Below are positions 45,369 through 56,921 of a stretch of DNA of 64,000 bases, piece after piece. A model generated the notes under the pieces. That model was not told where the DNA came from. It worked only from the letters and a program-made list of their open reading frames with translations, and searched no databases. Location of the stretch: NCBI GenBank assembly GCA_030998225.1, contig JAPYXD010000755.1, positions 3,397,501 through 3,461,500 on the forward strand, read 5' to 3'. The position numbers were made by a program, and so were the translations under genes. This stretch comes from Diplolepis rosae (Eukaryota; Arthropoda; Insecta; Hymenoptera; Diplolepididae). Positions within the stretch are counted from its first letter, which is position 1; each line of letters opens with the position of its first letter.

Positions 45369-46950
45369 ACAGTTTGTTACGTACGACTCAAAAGAAAAAA
45401 TAATTAAAAGAAAAATTAATTATATTTGATTTCCGTACGTGGAGGCTACACAAACCGCAATACACGAATGTGTCTTTTTAATTTTTTTATGTGGTTCCGC
45501 GATTTTTCTACCCTCGGCTGAGGGTGCCTTATCTCCACAAATTTTTCTTAATGCTATGGTGATAGGAAATAAATTTATAGACGAAAGTTTATTAAAAAGA
45601 TTCCCCATTGTATGTGACAGTTTTATTGGATTTGAAATTAATTATTACAAAAATTACAGACTCAACCTTATTTGATACTTAATCCTACCTGTCGAGAAGG
45701 ATAACGTCTGGGCCTTAAATTCCTTTCAGGATGGTGACTCTAAGAAAAGTCACTCAAGTTTTTCTTTTTTTGTCGCACACACACATGCACGATATCTCTA
45801 TCCCCTTTTTACACCCTAGTTTTCGGAAAAGAATAAGGTGGATGGTTTTCAACCAGAGAACAAACAGTGCGTTTAAATTGTTTGTTCTCTCCACTCATGT
45901 TTTCTTCGCAAACCTAGTGCTGGTTTTTTTAAAAAAAGGGAAAATCTCCCCGTCGTTTTAAGATTCGACGGAATGAAGTTCTCTTTTTGTCTTCGACCCC
46001 AAGCTGCCAACGCACTATTAGTTTACTCTACTAACCGACCACCGGCGTGCCCTAACGCTAGGGCGCGAATCGTAGTGGTGAGAAAAAATATTTTTTTTCC
46101 AAAAAAATATAATGGTTTCCCTGCGTAGCAACCCCGCGAAAGGCTTCCGTCGGAGAGAAGATTGAATATTATTCACGTCCGCCCACTGTGTACTCACGAG
46201 ACTCCGTTCGATTTACTGACACCTGTTCCGAACCGCGGACGGGCAAAAGCAAAGACCGGACTTTACTCCTTTAAACTTCTTGATCGAGTCAAGAAGCTTG
46301 TAAGACTGCGTTTTGTGATTTGAAATTGATTCTTTATTATACACTCGTATCGATGTCACTTGGAGAAGGGAATTTTGATGACTCAGGATTTTATGTGGAA
46401 CATGCTGACCGGGAATTTGGAAATAATGGATGTCTAAATACTTGGTAGCCTTAATTACTTTCATGTCTATTGCCAAATTGACAAATTTTTCCTCTTTTTG
46501 CTACGTAATCATTTTTTTTTATTTTCGATCCGTAGAATTACTGAATAAGAGGTCGATGTTAATTTAACCCTTTAGGTTCGTTAGTTTTGATTCTGAACCC
46601 TCCTTCTTCTTTTTACGTATTTCTCATATTAAGAAGATAGTGGTTCAGATCTCCTAACATTTTACTCACTGGCTATGACAAGTCGTTGCTATCCAAGTTT
46701 CAAATAGTCCATTTCCATTATCTATGTTTTGTACTTCTGTTGGGTATGGATAGGAAATGTTCTGAAGGCATGACATCGATACCAGTAGTTGAGAAATTTA
46801 ATGTTTGTTATATAAAATATGGAAACACGTATATGATCTGTGAGTACACGTGTGCGGACGGGTGCCAGCTTTTTATGAAATAGGCGGCAGTTGTTACGTG
46901 CGTGTATGTTTTTTTGTTCATTCATCTCACTCCTCATCCTTCATCCTGTT

Positions 46951-49560
46951 TGGCAATGCAACTTTCGTCCAAGTTGGACATATTTGTATTTATGGGAGCA
47001 TAAGGCCTATCAGGTTTTTTTTTAGAAGCCGTTGAGGATGATCCGAGTGGTTTACTGGTCTGAACGTAGTTGACCTTGAGACAGAGGGCTTACCTCTTGT
47101 AGTGATTTGCTCTGGTCCCAAGGCGGGTTTTGTCCCCGAGAGTGTTGATCTCGTGGGTCGCAGGAGACGCGGTGATGTCCTTGGTGCGTCTTTTGAGTCT
47201 TCGGGTTTTCGCTGGGAGGTACTAGACCTTGTTGCAGGTCTTGTGGCCTCTGTTCCCGTTTTTTCGTGGATCACTAATACCTGCTCAAGGCCCTCATTTG
47301 GGCTGTATTCATTTGGACTTGAGTCATCGTGGATCACCTCCCTTTCAGATGGGGAGGGGAGTCGAGACGACTCATCAGGGTCATCAGAATCTTCAGTGGA
47401 GTCAGATGAACTTGTGGAATCTGTAACTGGATTTTCTGACAGGGCTTCGACGCCCCTGTTTAGCTTTCCTTGCTTATATTCAAACTTATATTGGTAATCC
47501 TGAAGCCTTAGCCTCCATAGTAGAAGCCTTGCTCCAGGATTCTCAACATAAGTTATCCAGTGAATCGGTTCATAGTCACAAGCCAAAATGAACTCTCGAC
47601 CGTATAAGTACGGGCGAAAATTCATTACTGCGTATAATACTGCGAGACACTCCTTTTCAGCCTGAGCGTATTTCTGTTCACACGGATTCATAATTTTCAA
47701 AAAGTACGCTACAGGAATGTCTACTCCATCTTTATCCTGGCTCAATATTGCACTAACAGCATATTCCGAGGCATCTGTGGTTAATTTGAATGTCTGCCGG
47801 AAATCCGGATACAAGAGGATAGGTTTGTTGCAGAGATACCTGCGCAGTTTTCGAAAGCTTCTTTTTTTGCTACTCCCCCATTTCCATTTCACGTTCTTTT
47901 TCAGAAGATCAGAGAGTGGTTTTGCCAATTCTGCGTAATCCTGAATAAACTTACGATAATAGCCAGACAGTCCTAGAAACTGTCGAACTGCTCGAACAGT
48001 AGTTGGCCTAGGGAATCTTTTAATTGCTTTGATCTTGGCTGGGTTGGGCTTCACCCCGTCGCGTCCAATTATGTGGCCTAGATAAGCTACTTCTGTTCGT
48101 AAAAAATCGCACTTATCCGGTTGTAACTTTAGGTTCGCGTTTCGAAGTCGATCGAACAGTCTCCTTGCCTTTTTATCGTGTTCTTCGAGGCTTTCAGCAT
48201 AGATTACAATATCATCGAGGTATACAAACACTTCGGTACCATGCATGCCTTTTAACTCTATGTCCATAAGGCGTTGGAAAGTAGCTGGAGCGTTTTTAAT
48301 ACCCATAGGCATTCGGAGATATTCGTAGTGCCCTCGGGGGGATGAGAAGGCAGTTTTGGCTCGATCTTCAGGGTGGGTTTCGACTTGGTGGAAACCACTT
48401 GCTAGATCGAATACTGAAAAATATTGCGCTCTTCCGAGCTGATCGAAAATGTCCGAAATGTTAGGTAGTGGATAAGTGTCTCCGATGACCTTTTCATTAA
48501 GGGCTCTGAAGTCTATGACGATTCTACACTTTCTTTGACCCGAAGCGTCCAACTTCTTGGGCACAATTAGAAGAGGTGAATTATAGGGTGATTTCGAATT
48601 TCCGATAATGCCACTAGTATATTGTTTTTCTATCTGATCGTGTATTTGGTCGTTTGCCTCGTGAGGTGTTCTATATTGTTTCCTTACAATAATTTTATCA
48701 TCGATGGTAGGGATTCTATGCTGGATAAGATGGGTAGAAGTGAGTTCCTCACCATTCAAATGAAAGATGTCCGCATAATCCTCTGCCCAGTGGAACACGT
48801 AGTCCTTTTCCTCTGGCGACAAATGAGCCATGTGTAGAGCTTGTATTACCCATTTTACGCGATCGGGGTAGTCTCCTCCTAATTCTTCCTGAGGGTACTT
48901 GGGGATTTCCTTAGTCTCAGTGTCAGAAAAGTCCTCCCCTGGGAACTCGCAAAAGTCAAAAGGTATAACTTCTTGAGGCGAGAGACTGAATTCTATGTCC
49001 CGTTCAGTTGTGTTGATGGCGTTCTGGGTAGTGACAGCTGCCTCACCAATATATAGTCCTCTCGGAGTGTCAAGTCTTGGCAAATACCCCTCTGATACTT
49101 CCGAGTTAGAGACGTCTATTGAGATGGGCTGCCTAGTCCTTGCCTTGATCCTTAGGATCCTGGCAAATGGCTTGATTTCTGATCTTAGTGCCTTGTTTGC
49201 ATCTCGTCATTCTGCATCAACAAACGGGGTTGGCGTTATTGGGTTGGATACAGTGACTAAGGTGTTATGTCTGAATGAGATTTGCGCTTGCTCTTGTCGT
49301 AGGTAAGGCCGACCTAGAATTCCATCAGGTGAAACTGGAAGCGTGTTCTCAATGACGTGGAACTCAACAGGGGTATTGCAAATAGCGACTTGAACCGTCC
49401 CAATCGTCTTTACAAGTTCATTCGTTATTCCTGTAATAGAGATGCAGTTGAGGGTGTCAATTATAATTTCTTCTTGCAAGGCACGAAGTTTAATAATGAT
49501 TTATATCGGAGCCTGGGTCGACAAGAAAGCTTGCCCTAGGATTTCGGAATTTAGGAGCCT
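46951..49560 (-). pseudogene. Element L pol, 5' half: protease, reverse transcriptase, RNase H
   Basis: Protease: the active-site triad reads Asp-Pro-Gly (49519-49511) instead of Asp-Thr/Ser-Gly, and a one-base frameshift (about 49495) separates it from the rest (GILGRPYL, 49207-49479). TGA at 49207-49209 interrupts the frame, which then continues in phase to RT. The RT core has VPKKLDASGQRKCRIVIDF, DTYPLPNISDIFDQLG, FDLASGFHQV and YLDD (Asp codons at 48211-48216), then FLGLSGYYRKFI. RNase H has LTTDASEYAVSAILSQ and AEKECLAVLYA, then the Ser-rich linker. The frame ends at the join to LTR sequence at 46950, with a ~68-bp deletion near 47048. No integrase follows on this copy. Confidence 0.92.
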
Positions 49561-49569
49561 ACAATTCAA

Positions 49570-50946
49570 CTACTGGTGAGTCTTCTTGGCTGCGTCCTGC
49601 TCGAAGGACCCTACTGAATTCTCTTGGAATCGGACCGACCTCGGACGTTCTCTCGGAGTTGCATGACCCGTCGTCACGTCCAAACGACGAGTCGGCTGAA
49701 AGTTTAAATTTCCAGATGGCCCTGGAGAGGCTGGCCTAGGTGGGGTTGCATTTCCCGATGACCTTTCTTGACTCTGCCATGGATGATCGGTGAGCGATTT
49801 TTGGTTCTTGTCGATTTGTGGATATGGCGCCATAAGATGGTGGTGAGGGTAAGAATAGTGATGTGGGTAGGGGTAATGTGGTGGATACTGGTGAAAGGGG
49901 TATTGGTACTGTGGAGGATAGTCGGATTGTAATGGGGGGTAGTACGACGGGAATCGACTATATGCTGATGGGCCGTACATTGCACCCATCGCCATGTTGG
50001 GGTTAGGTCTCGTTGTTGCCAAGGTTGTTGTATTTCCTTTTAAACTAGATCCTTCCGACTTTGCATATTTTTCCGAGTTATCCATTTGTTTTGAGAAGGG
50101 GCTCGGAGAACGTGGGCATTCGAAGACTCTCTCTCTTGGCCGGGCTATATGATAGGATAATGCCATGCTATTCTTCTCCGAATACTTGTGTCGTTCTTCT
50201 GCATGTAAGGCATGCTCAAAGGCTTCACTGAGGTCCTTCGGGTTGCGAGTGTCAACAAAAATAGAGATATCATCGGGAAGGCCTCTGATAAATGCGTCCA
50301 GAGCACAGTCGATCACTGGCTTCGTCATTATTATATTTTCCTTAGTATGCCCGTAAGTACCCGTGTATTTTTCTTCAATTGCGTGCCTGGCCCCACTCAA
50401 AAGGCCTTGTACGCAGTCATTGTAGTCACTTACTGTTTCGGATTGCTTCATACGGAGATTAACTATAGATTCGAAGTAACACTGGTACTTCTTTGTTGGT
50501 GCAAATGTCTTCTTCAAATGCGCACTTAGTTCCTTGATTTTTGAAAATTGTTTATCCCTTACGCTTTCGCGAGCAACGCCCTTAAGTTTGGCCAATACCG
50601 CCTTGATAAATCCGGGTTCGGTGGCGTCTGTAACAAAAACAGCACCATTCGCGACGTCTTGTAGAAAGTCTTTTAGCGGTGGATTTTTCCCATCGAATTG
50701 TGGGATATGGTATGTACTCTGTTGCAGAGTCATACATTCTAACACTGACGCCATTGAAGCGCTTGTGTTTAAGTTAAGATATGAAGTGGGGGTCAGTATG
50801 TTTGCAGGGTCTCCGGTTAGAGAATTCGAAACGCTCTGATTTAGGGGCAGGTGGATTTCTTGCCCGTGGTGCGCATCCGATTCATCCTGGCCTTGGTCAT
50901 GGTCAACCCCGTGTTGGGGTGGGTTTCGTTCCATGTTCCTAGGCAT
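49570..50946 (-). CDS. gag: Element L Gag
   Basis: Intact 458-codon ORF from ATG 50946 to TAG. The capsid-like region begins at about residue 80 (YHIPQFDGKNPPLKDFLQDV) and runs to about residue 265 (LSEAFEHALHAEERHKYSEKN), the layout of errantivirus Gag capsids. The C-terminal part has a Tyr/Pro/His-rich run (QYPPHYPYPHHYSYPHHH) and a basic end (PRERPRSVRFQ). There is no CCHC knuckle, as is usual for errantiviruses, where the basic tail presumably binds RNA. It is the only long ORF of element L without a stop. Protease starts in another frame just downstream, so frameshifting would be needed for Gag-Pol. Confidence 0.88.
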   Translation of the reverse strand: MPRNMERNPPQHGVDHDQGQDESDAHHGQEIHLPLNQSVSNSLTGDPANILTPTSYLNLNTSASMASVLECMTLQQSTYHIPQFDGKNPPLKDFLQDVANGAVFVTDATEPGFIKAVLAKLKGVARESVRDKQFSKIKELSAHLKKTFAPTKKYQCYFESIVNLRMKQSETVSDYNDCVQGLLSGARHAIEEKYTGTYGHTKENIIMTKPVIDCALDAFIRGLPDDISIFVDTRNPKDLSEAFEHALHAEERHKYSEKNSMALSYHIARPRERVFECPRSPSPFSKQMDNSEKYAKSEGSSLKGNTTTLATTRPNPNMAMGAMYGPSAYSRFPSYYPPLQSDYPPQYQYPFHQYPPHYPYPHHYSYPHHHLMAPYPQIDKNQKSLTDHPWQSQERSSGNATPPRPASPGPSGNLNFQPTRRLDVTTGHATPRERPRSVRFQENSVGSFEQDAAKKTHQ

Positions 50947-52091
50947 TTTTGCTTTTGTAGATACAGATGATCTCTAGATTCGTTTTAGAGCCTGCTGGGC
51001 CACCCCGGAATATTTTGAACTGGGTGGTCGTCCGCATTGGATCTAGCTTCCTAATTTATTTTTCCCTAAACTAAATGTGTCGCTAAAGTTGGCTTGATAA
51101 TTCCGTATATATTATATATAGTATTAACCTTACCAGACGGTGATATGTGTGCACCGGATTAGTGTACAGACCAATCCGTGACTAAACCATCATTGATTGT
51201 AGCACCAATAAAATGTGAATCCTACCTGTTTTGTATGATGTTTGTAGAATTTAAACAAGTTTATTAGTAATGTAGTCCCATGCATCGCATATACCTGCAT
51301 GCGTGAATAGTTTTATATATTTATTCAACATAATCATGTGTAGTGAATATCAATAATGAATAATTTGTAACCTCTTGGATCAATTAACGCACTACGTAGC
51401 TTTAATCTTATACTGCATAAAAAATATAATATGTAATTAACTTTGATACACCTTGATTCACAAGTGGTAACTTAGATTTAATATTTTCGTATATTATAGA
51501 AAGCTAACAGACATTTATAAAAGTACATCGAAATTAATTATTATTATTAAGACATGCACATGTGTATTCAAATTCAAGATAAAAGTTTTTGTGTTTAAGG
51601 TAAAAGTACCGTAAATCCAATTTACACCAAAAAAAAAACTTCTATTACATGTGATGGAAGTTTAACACAGAATCTTCTAATCGGTGCATGCAGCATGACA
51701 CTAATTACACCTTAATACTTAATCAGTTTAAACTATCTATCAAATTAGAGATCAACTGAAAAGTACATACAACCCTAGTTGTATCGAACATAAAACCAAC
51801 TATGTATTATACAGCTTTATTAGAAACAAGGCTCACGTAATGACACTAAAACTACAATCATGTATAAGCTATACGCTGTATAAAACCACTAGAATGAGGT
51901 GGAGTACAATCTACTCCATATAATATATGCAAATCATTATATTTATTACATGGGGCAAAAATGTGAATTTCGCAATTTCAAAAAAAAAATAATGTTTTAC
52001 TCAAAGTTGATCATATGTCCGATTATATGCAATGCAACGGGGTTTCAATCATTCCGTCTCACGTATTACTTGTTGGATACTAATGGTTAAA
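50947..52091 (-). other. Element L leader between ORF B and gag
   Basis: AT-rich, no ORF recognised. Present only in the outer copy; the inner copy jumps from leader to pol at 42701. Confidence 0.6.
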
Positions 52092-52383
52092 TACCTATAT
52101 GAGGTTTTAATGCTTTTTAATTTAATTTATTTATCATAATTTGTTAATTTATTAATTAATCCGATGCTAGTTTTTAATTGCCATATATTCGTATAATAAT
52201 CGGGCAAGATAAAAAAAATTTTCGAAGCAATTTCAATGTATCCAATAGAGAGATGGTATATGTTCATCCTTGATTTGCACTGCAATTAGTTTTACAATTG
52301 GGAAAATTTTTTTTATTTTTTTATCTGAAACTATGTTTCCTGCTATCTTGCAACATATACAAAAAAATAAAAAATAAATAAAT

Positions 52384-52425
<42 letters not shown>

Positions 52426-52622
52426 TATTTATACTTATTAATAAATATATGTGTATTTTACGAAATTATATATATTTATTTTTGTTGGTTTTTTTTGCCA
52501 ACGACCCATAGGGCTTTCGCCTACGGTAGCAATTGTGTACGGATCGAGAGGGAGATATGATGCGACGAAAATTGCAAATACTGACGTGCATGCGAAGTGT
52601 GTTATGTTTTAATTGGAAATTA

Positions 52623-52919
52623 CTATCTCTTGTTGGAAAAATTTTTAGTCTCTATATTCGTAAACACAAACTTCTCCCTTTTGTCTAAAAACTCGTCCAG
52701 GTCAGTCATATTAGTGGGAACGTATCTTTGAGTTGTAGGAGGTTGAAGATACACACGTTTGAACGGTTTGTTAGGTCGAAACAGGTCAAGCGGATCTAAA
52801 GTATGTGATTGAGTCAGCCATTGTTGATCTGCTGCGATATTGCCTTGAGAATTCTGTTTAAAATCACGTTTTCCAATGCCGGGTTGGTTTTGGTCTTGCG
52901 TGTGATCAGAGTTTGGCAT
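52623..52919 (-). CDS. Leader ORF B of element L (outer copy)
   Basis: 98 codons starting at a true ATG (52919), 1.7 kb before gag and in the normal sense of the element. Start MPNSDHTQDQNQPGIGKRDF, later LFRPNKPFKRVYLQPP and TDLDEFLDKREKF. No membrane segment, zinc ligands or known fold recognised. Could be a leader-encoded accessory protein or an exon joined to gag. The two copies are too recent for their similarity to prove selection. Confidence 0.48.
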   Translation of the reverse strand: MPNSDHTQDQNQPGIGKRDFKQNSQGNIAADQQWLTQSHTLDPLDLFRPNKPFKRVYLQPPTTQRYVPTNMTDLDEFLDKREKFVFTNIETKNFSNKR

Positions 52920-53149
52920 TCCGGTGCTTTATTTATAAATATATGGTGGTAAAAAAATAAAATTTGATTACTACAATATTAATATACACATTAATTTATT
53001 TACAAAAATTACGTGTGATATTACTTTATCATCTCAAAAGACATTATTTGTGTGATTTACTACTAAAATTGGAATTAATAAAGAAAATATTTTTAATTTT
53101 TAATTTTTCTTTATTAATATTAAATTTTTCAGCAACTCTAGCTTTATGC

Positions 53150-53491
53150 TCAATCACTGAGGACGATCACCTCGGTTTCAGATTCCTTGTCGCTCGGAAA
53201 TATTGTTTCCGTGTCTGAGTCGGTGTCTATGTCTATAAGGTCTATACCTGTTAAGACTTTGTGTCGTCTGCGCGTCAATTCCCTAATTTCCTTTTCTATG
53301 TTGTCGAGAACACGGTCAAAAAACGTCGAAAAATCGTCTGAATTCGTCAGTTCCCTAATTTTTTGGTCTTGTTGTTCTAGGGGAGGGTTTACAAACTGTA
53401 TTTCAATAGGAAGGTCGATCACGTCTCCTTCGGGAGTAATGAACTCGGCTTTATTATGTGTAATGATTTTATTCTCGAGAAATTGTCTCAC
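53150..53491 (-). CDS. Leader ORF A of element L (outer copy)
   Basis: 113 codons with GTG as first possible start (53491). Readable coding-like sequence (RRFRERNYRALFQE) continues upstream to a TGA near 53545, itself three codons after an ATG. Body: LPIEIQFVNPPLEQQDQKIR, IEKEIRELTRRRHKVL, ending in an acidic Asp/Thr/Ser-rich tail (DIDTDSDTETIF). Lies 230 nt upstream of ORF B. Unknown function; may be an exon rather than a stand-alone protein, since no good start exists. Confidence 0.42.
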   Translation of the reverse strand: MRQFLENKIITHNKAEFITPEGDVIDLPIEIQFVNPPLEQQDQKIRELTNSDDFSTFFDRVLDNIEKEIRELTRRRHKVLTGIDLIDIDTDSDTETIFPSDKESETEVIVLSD

Positions 53492-53559
53492 AGTTTCTTG
53501 GAATAAAGCTCTATAATTACGTTCACGAAATCTCCTTCCCGATCAGTGCGTCATTGCCT

Positions 53560-54763
53560 TCTTTTTGATAATAGGGACCGGCACGTGAGAGATTTATATG
53601 TATGGATAACACCTTTATGTTAATACGTCTATTCAGCGTATTTCGTTTCCGAAATATCTCACTGAAATGCACTCATAAAATTAATATGAGCAGAATAGAT
53701 CCTTAAGCTTGCCTAGGTTAAACTAGCCTATTGGCTGCTAAAGCAATTTTATTATATCTTCTTATTTTATTAGCAAAATTTAATCTTTGTTATAATATAA
53801 AACAAACAGATCAAAATAATTAAATAAATTTGAAACATCTACTTCAGAAAAACTTAAAGTCCTGACTAATTGGCACGATTTCTAGCCTGATAAACCAAGA
53901 CTTATAAATTGACCCACTCAGCACAACTCGTAGCTTCTTGGGTTCAATTTTTACAATTCTCCGAAAGTAGTGACACCCAAATATCCAAATATATTAAGAA
54001 TATACCAAATATCGAGATTCAAATTTATATTTATATATATTTTATTTCTAATTGAACAGGTCAGTTGTCATTAATAAAGCTACTCAAGTTAGCTTTATGG
54101 TTAACCCTTGAGAATTTCTAATACATTTACTTTTACTTATTTGTTTAAGAATTAAAATTTTTCAGAATTGTTCGTGAAATTTTGGATTTAATTCTACGAG
54201 TTGATTGATTCTAATTGTTCTGGATAGTCAAGGGTCTTGACTTGTTAGCAAGATTAATAGCCTGCCAGTCAAAACGTTAAATCAATCCCTTTAGCATAAT
54301 TCATAGCTTACGTGGATTTGATTTATATGAATATCCAGATAAAAGGGAAACATTCGTGACTTTCAATTATTTATTTTCTTATCTGCTTCTGGAAAGTTGA
54401 AAGTCTCAGTTAAGCGGCACGATTTCTAGCCTGAAAAACTGGAAACTTATAAACTGATCCCTTTAGCATAATTTATAGCTTGCGTGGATTCAATTTTTAC
54501 AACTTTTCTGGAGCAGTATAAATAAATAAAATTGTGTAGATCAATTACCACTAAATCACGAGACTCAACAAAAAAATTTAGAGAAAATCCGAATGAAGCA
54601 CAAAAGATTTTTCTTTTTCTTTTTATATTATTTTTCAGATCAACCAAGCTTGAGGATATATTCAAGCTAAAAAAGAAAATTTTGTAATGAAAAAAAAAAT
54701 TGTTTGCTAGTAACAGAAGGTTACTAGTAAACGTAGCCTGTGGAGATAGCGCGAAAGACCGAT
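53560..54763 (-). other. Element L leader, outer copy
   Basis: Near-identical to 44180-45350, with the same three imperfect 'ggcacgatttctagcctga'-type repeats. No ORF recognised. Confidence 0.55.
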
Positions 54764-54781
54764 ATCCCACCGCTGCCACCA
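54764..54781 (-). other. Primer-binding site, tRNA-Leu
   Basis: On the minus strand TGGTGGCAGCGGTGGGAT, the exact 18-nt complement of a tRNA-Leu 3' end with CCA as I know it. Six nt from the LTR end. It fixes element L on the minus strand. Confidence 0.88.
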
Positions 54782-54787
54782 ACAGTT

Positions 54788-56835
54788 TGTTACGTACGAC
54801 TCAAAAGAAAAAATAATTAAAAGAAAAATTAATTATATTTGATTTCCGTACGTGGAGGCTACACAAACCGCAATACACGAATGTGTCTTTTTAATTTTTT
54901 TATGTGGTTCCGCGATTTTTCTACCCTCGGCTGAGGGTGCCTTATCTCCACCAATTTTTCTTAATGCTATGGTGATAGGAAATAAATTTATAGACGAAAG
55001 TTTATTAAAAAGATTCCCCATTGTATGTGATAGTTTTATTGGATTTGAAATTAATTATTACAAAAATTACAGACTCAACCTTATTTGATACTTAATCCTA
55101 CCTGTCGAGAAGGATGACGACTGGGCCTTAAATTCCTTTCAGGATGGTGACTCTAAGAAAAGTCACTCAAGTTTTTCTTTTTTTGTCGCACACACACACA
55201 TGCACGATATCTCTATCACCTTTTTACACCCTAGTTTTGGGACAAGAATAAGGTGAATGGTTTTCAACCAGAGAACAAACAGTGTGTTTAAATTGTTTGT
55301 TCTCTCCACTCTTGTTTTCTTCGCAACCCTAATGCTGGTTTTTTTAAAAAAAGGGAAAATCTCCCCGTCGTTTTAAGATTCGACGGAATGAAGTTCTCTT
55401 TTTGTCTTCGACCCCAAGCTGCCAACGCACTATTAGTTTACTCTACTAACCGACCACCGGCGTGCCCTAACGCTAGGGCGCGAATCGTAGTGGTGAGAAA
55501 AAATATTTTTTTTCCAAAAAAATATAATGGTTTCCCTGCGTAGCAACCCCGCGAAAGGCTTCCGTCGGAGAGAAGATTGAATATTATTCACGTCCGCCCA
55601 CTGTGTACTCACGAGACTCCGTTCGATTTACTGACACCTGTTCCGAACCGCGGACGGGCAAAAGCAAAGACCGGACTTTACTCCTTTAAACTTCTTGATC
55701 GAGTCAAGAAGCTTGTAAGACTGCGTTTTGTGATTTGAAATTGATTCTTTATTATACACTCGTATCGATGTCACTTGGAGAAGGGAATTTTGATGACTCA
55801 GGATTTTATGTGGAACATGCTGACCGGGAATTTGGAAATAATGGATGTCTAAATACTTGGTAGCCTTAATTACTTTCATGTCTATTGCCAAATTGACAAA
55901 TTTTTCCTCTTTTTGCTACGTAATCATTTTTTTTTATTTTCGATCCGTAGAATTACTGAATGAGAGGTCGATGTTAATTTAACCCTTTAGGTTCGTTAGT
56001 TTTGATTCTGAACCCTCCTTCTTCTTTTTACGTATTTCTCATATTAAGAAGATAGTGGTTCAGATCTCCTAACATTTTACTCACTGGCTATGACAAGTCG
56101 TTGCTATCCAAGTTTCAAATAGTCCATTTCCATTATCTATGTTTTGTACTTCTGTTGGGTATGGATAGGAAATGTTCTGAAGGCATGACATCGATACCAG
56201 TAGTTGAAAAATTTAATGTTTGTTATATAAAATATGGAAACACGTATATGATCTGTGAGTACACGTGTGCGGACGAGTGCCAGCTTTTTATGAAATAGGC
56301 GGCAGTTGTTACGTGCGTGTATGTTTTTTTGTTCATTCATCTCACTCCTCATCCTTCATCCTGTTATATTACATTCTGTTTCTAATTAAATTTGGGCATC
56401 GTGGTGTGAGGTACATTTCTTAATTTTCCCGTATTTTATAGGTTTATAATTAGGTGTCAGGTAATTAAATACACGTCATGTGTGCGTATTTAGTTACCTG
56501 ATGTCGGTTTGGAATTAATTCGAAATTTTATTTACCTATTTGTTTGGAGACATGATATATATATATAATAATATAATAATAATAATAAAAAAAAGAAGAA
56601 GAAAGGAATTTCTTAAAGTTTTGATATTATTCCCCTTCGGTCTTGTGAACTGACCTCCTTTTCATTACATTTTGTGCTGAGCCTATAACATACTCAGGTT
56701 ATGAGCACCAAGAATAAAATTCGTCGCGTTCACCTGTATTAGCTAATTTTAATGGAAATAATTTAATGACCCCTGTTAATTGTCCTGATTGAGAAAGAAG
56801 TTTTTTTTTATTTTTATTTTTGGTCGCTCGTAACA
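54788..56835 (-). repeat. Element L 5' LTR, complete
   Basis: 2048 bp with inverted termini TGTTACG and CGTAACA. Nearly identical to 45375-46950 where they overlap and close to 34491-36412. The small frames inside it recur in each LTR copy only because the DNA is repeated. The bases outside the right end (GAAAC) have no visible partner at the truncated far LTR. Confidence 0.92.
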
Positions 56836-56921
56836 GAAACAATTCTTAACATTTTTAACGTACATTTCAATCAATTTTCTAATTACATATTCAGATTGAG
56901 TCTGGCATTCAATGCCGGCTA

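Larger units (their letters stand above)
42701..46950 (-). repeat. Inserted LTR-leader segment, duplicate of 52092-56360
   Basis: 4.25 kb, nearly identical to the leader and most of the 5' LTR at the element's right end. LTR part 45375-46950 (missing its last ~470 bp), then primer site and leader. It lies within pol: pol sequence 41880-42703 on its left is repeated at 46951-47702 on its right, the right copy lacking about 68 bp near 47048. Joins share TAC (42701-42703) and GTT (46948-46950). A (TA)n tract differs in length between the two leader copies (about 42998 against 52388-52420). Confidence 0.88.
34491..56835 (-). mobile_element. Element L: composite errantivirus-like retroelement
   Basis: Read on the minus strand: complete 5' LTR (56835-54788), tRNA-Leu primer site, leader with two small ORFs, gag, protease, RT/RNase H to 46951; then a second, truncated LTR plus leader (46950-42701); then the 3' half of pol from RNase H, an extra RNase H1 domain, integrase, F-type env and the 3' LTR (36412-34491). 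The inner joins at about 42701-42704 and 46948-46950 show 3-bp microhomology. LTR and leader copies are nearly identical, so the element is younger than element G, though each long ORF except gag is broken. Confidence 0.88.

Noticed and set aside
54852..55088. Small ORFs repeated in the LTRs (e.g. 34429-34686, 45439-45675, 54852-55088, 35676-35873) as conserved proteins
   Set aside because: They recur because the LTR DNA is repeated and almost identical; the older LTR copies at 2.3 and 8.4 kb do not keep them.
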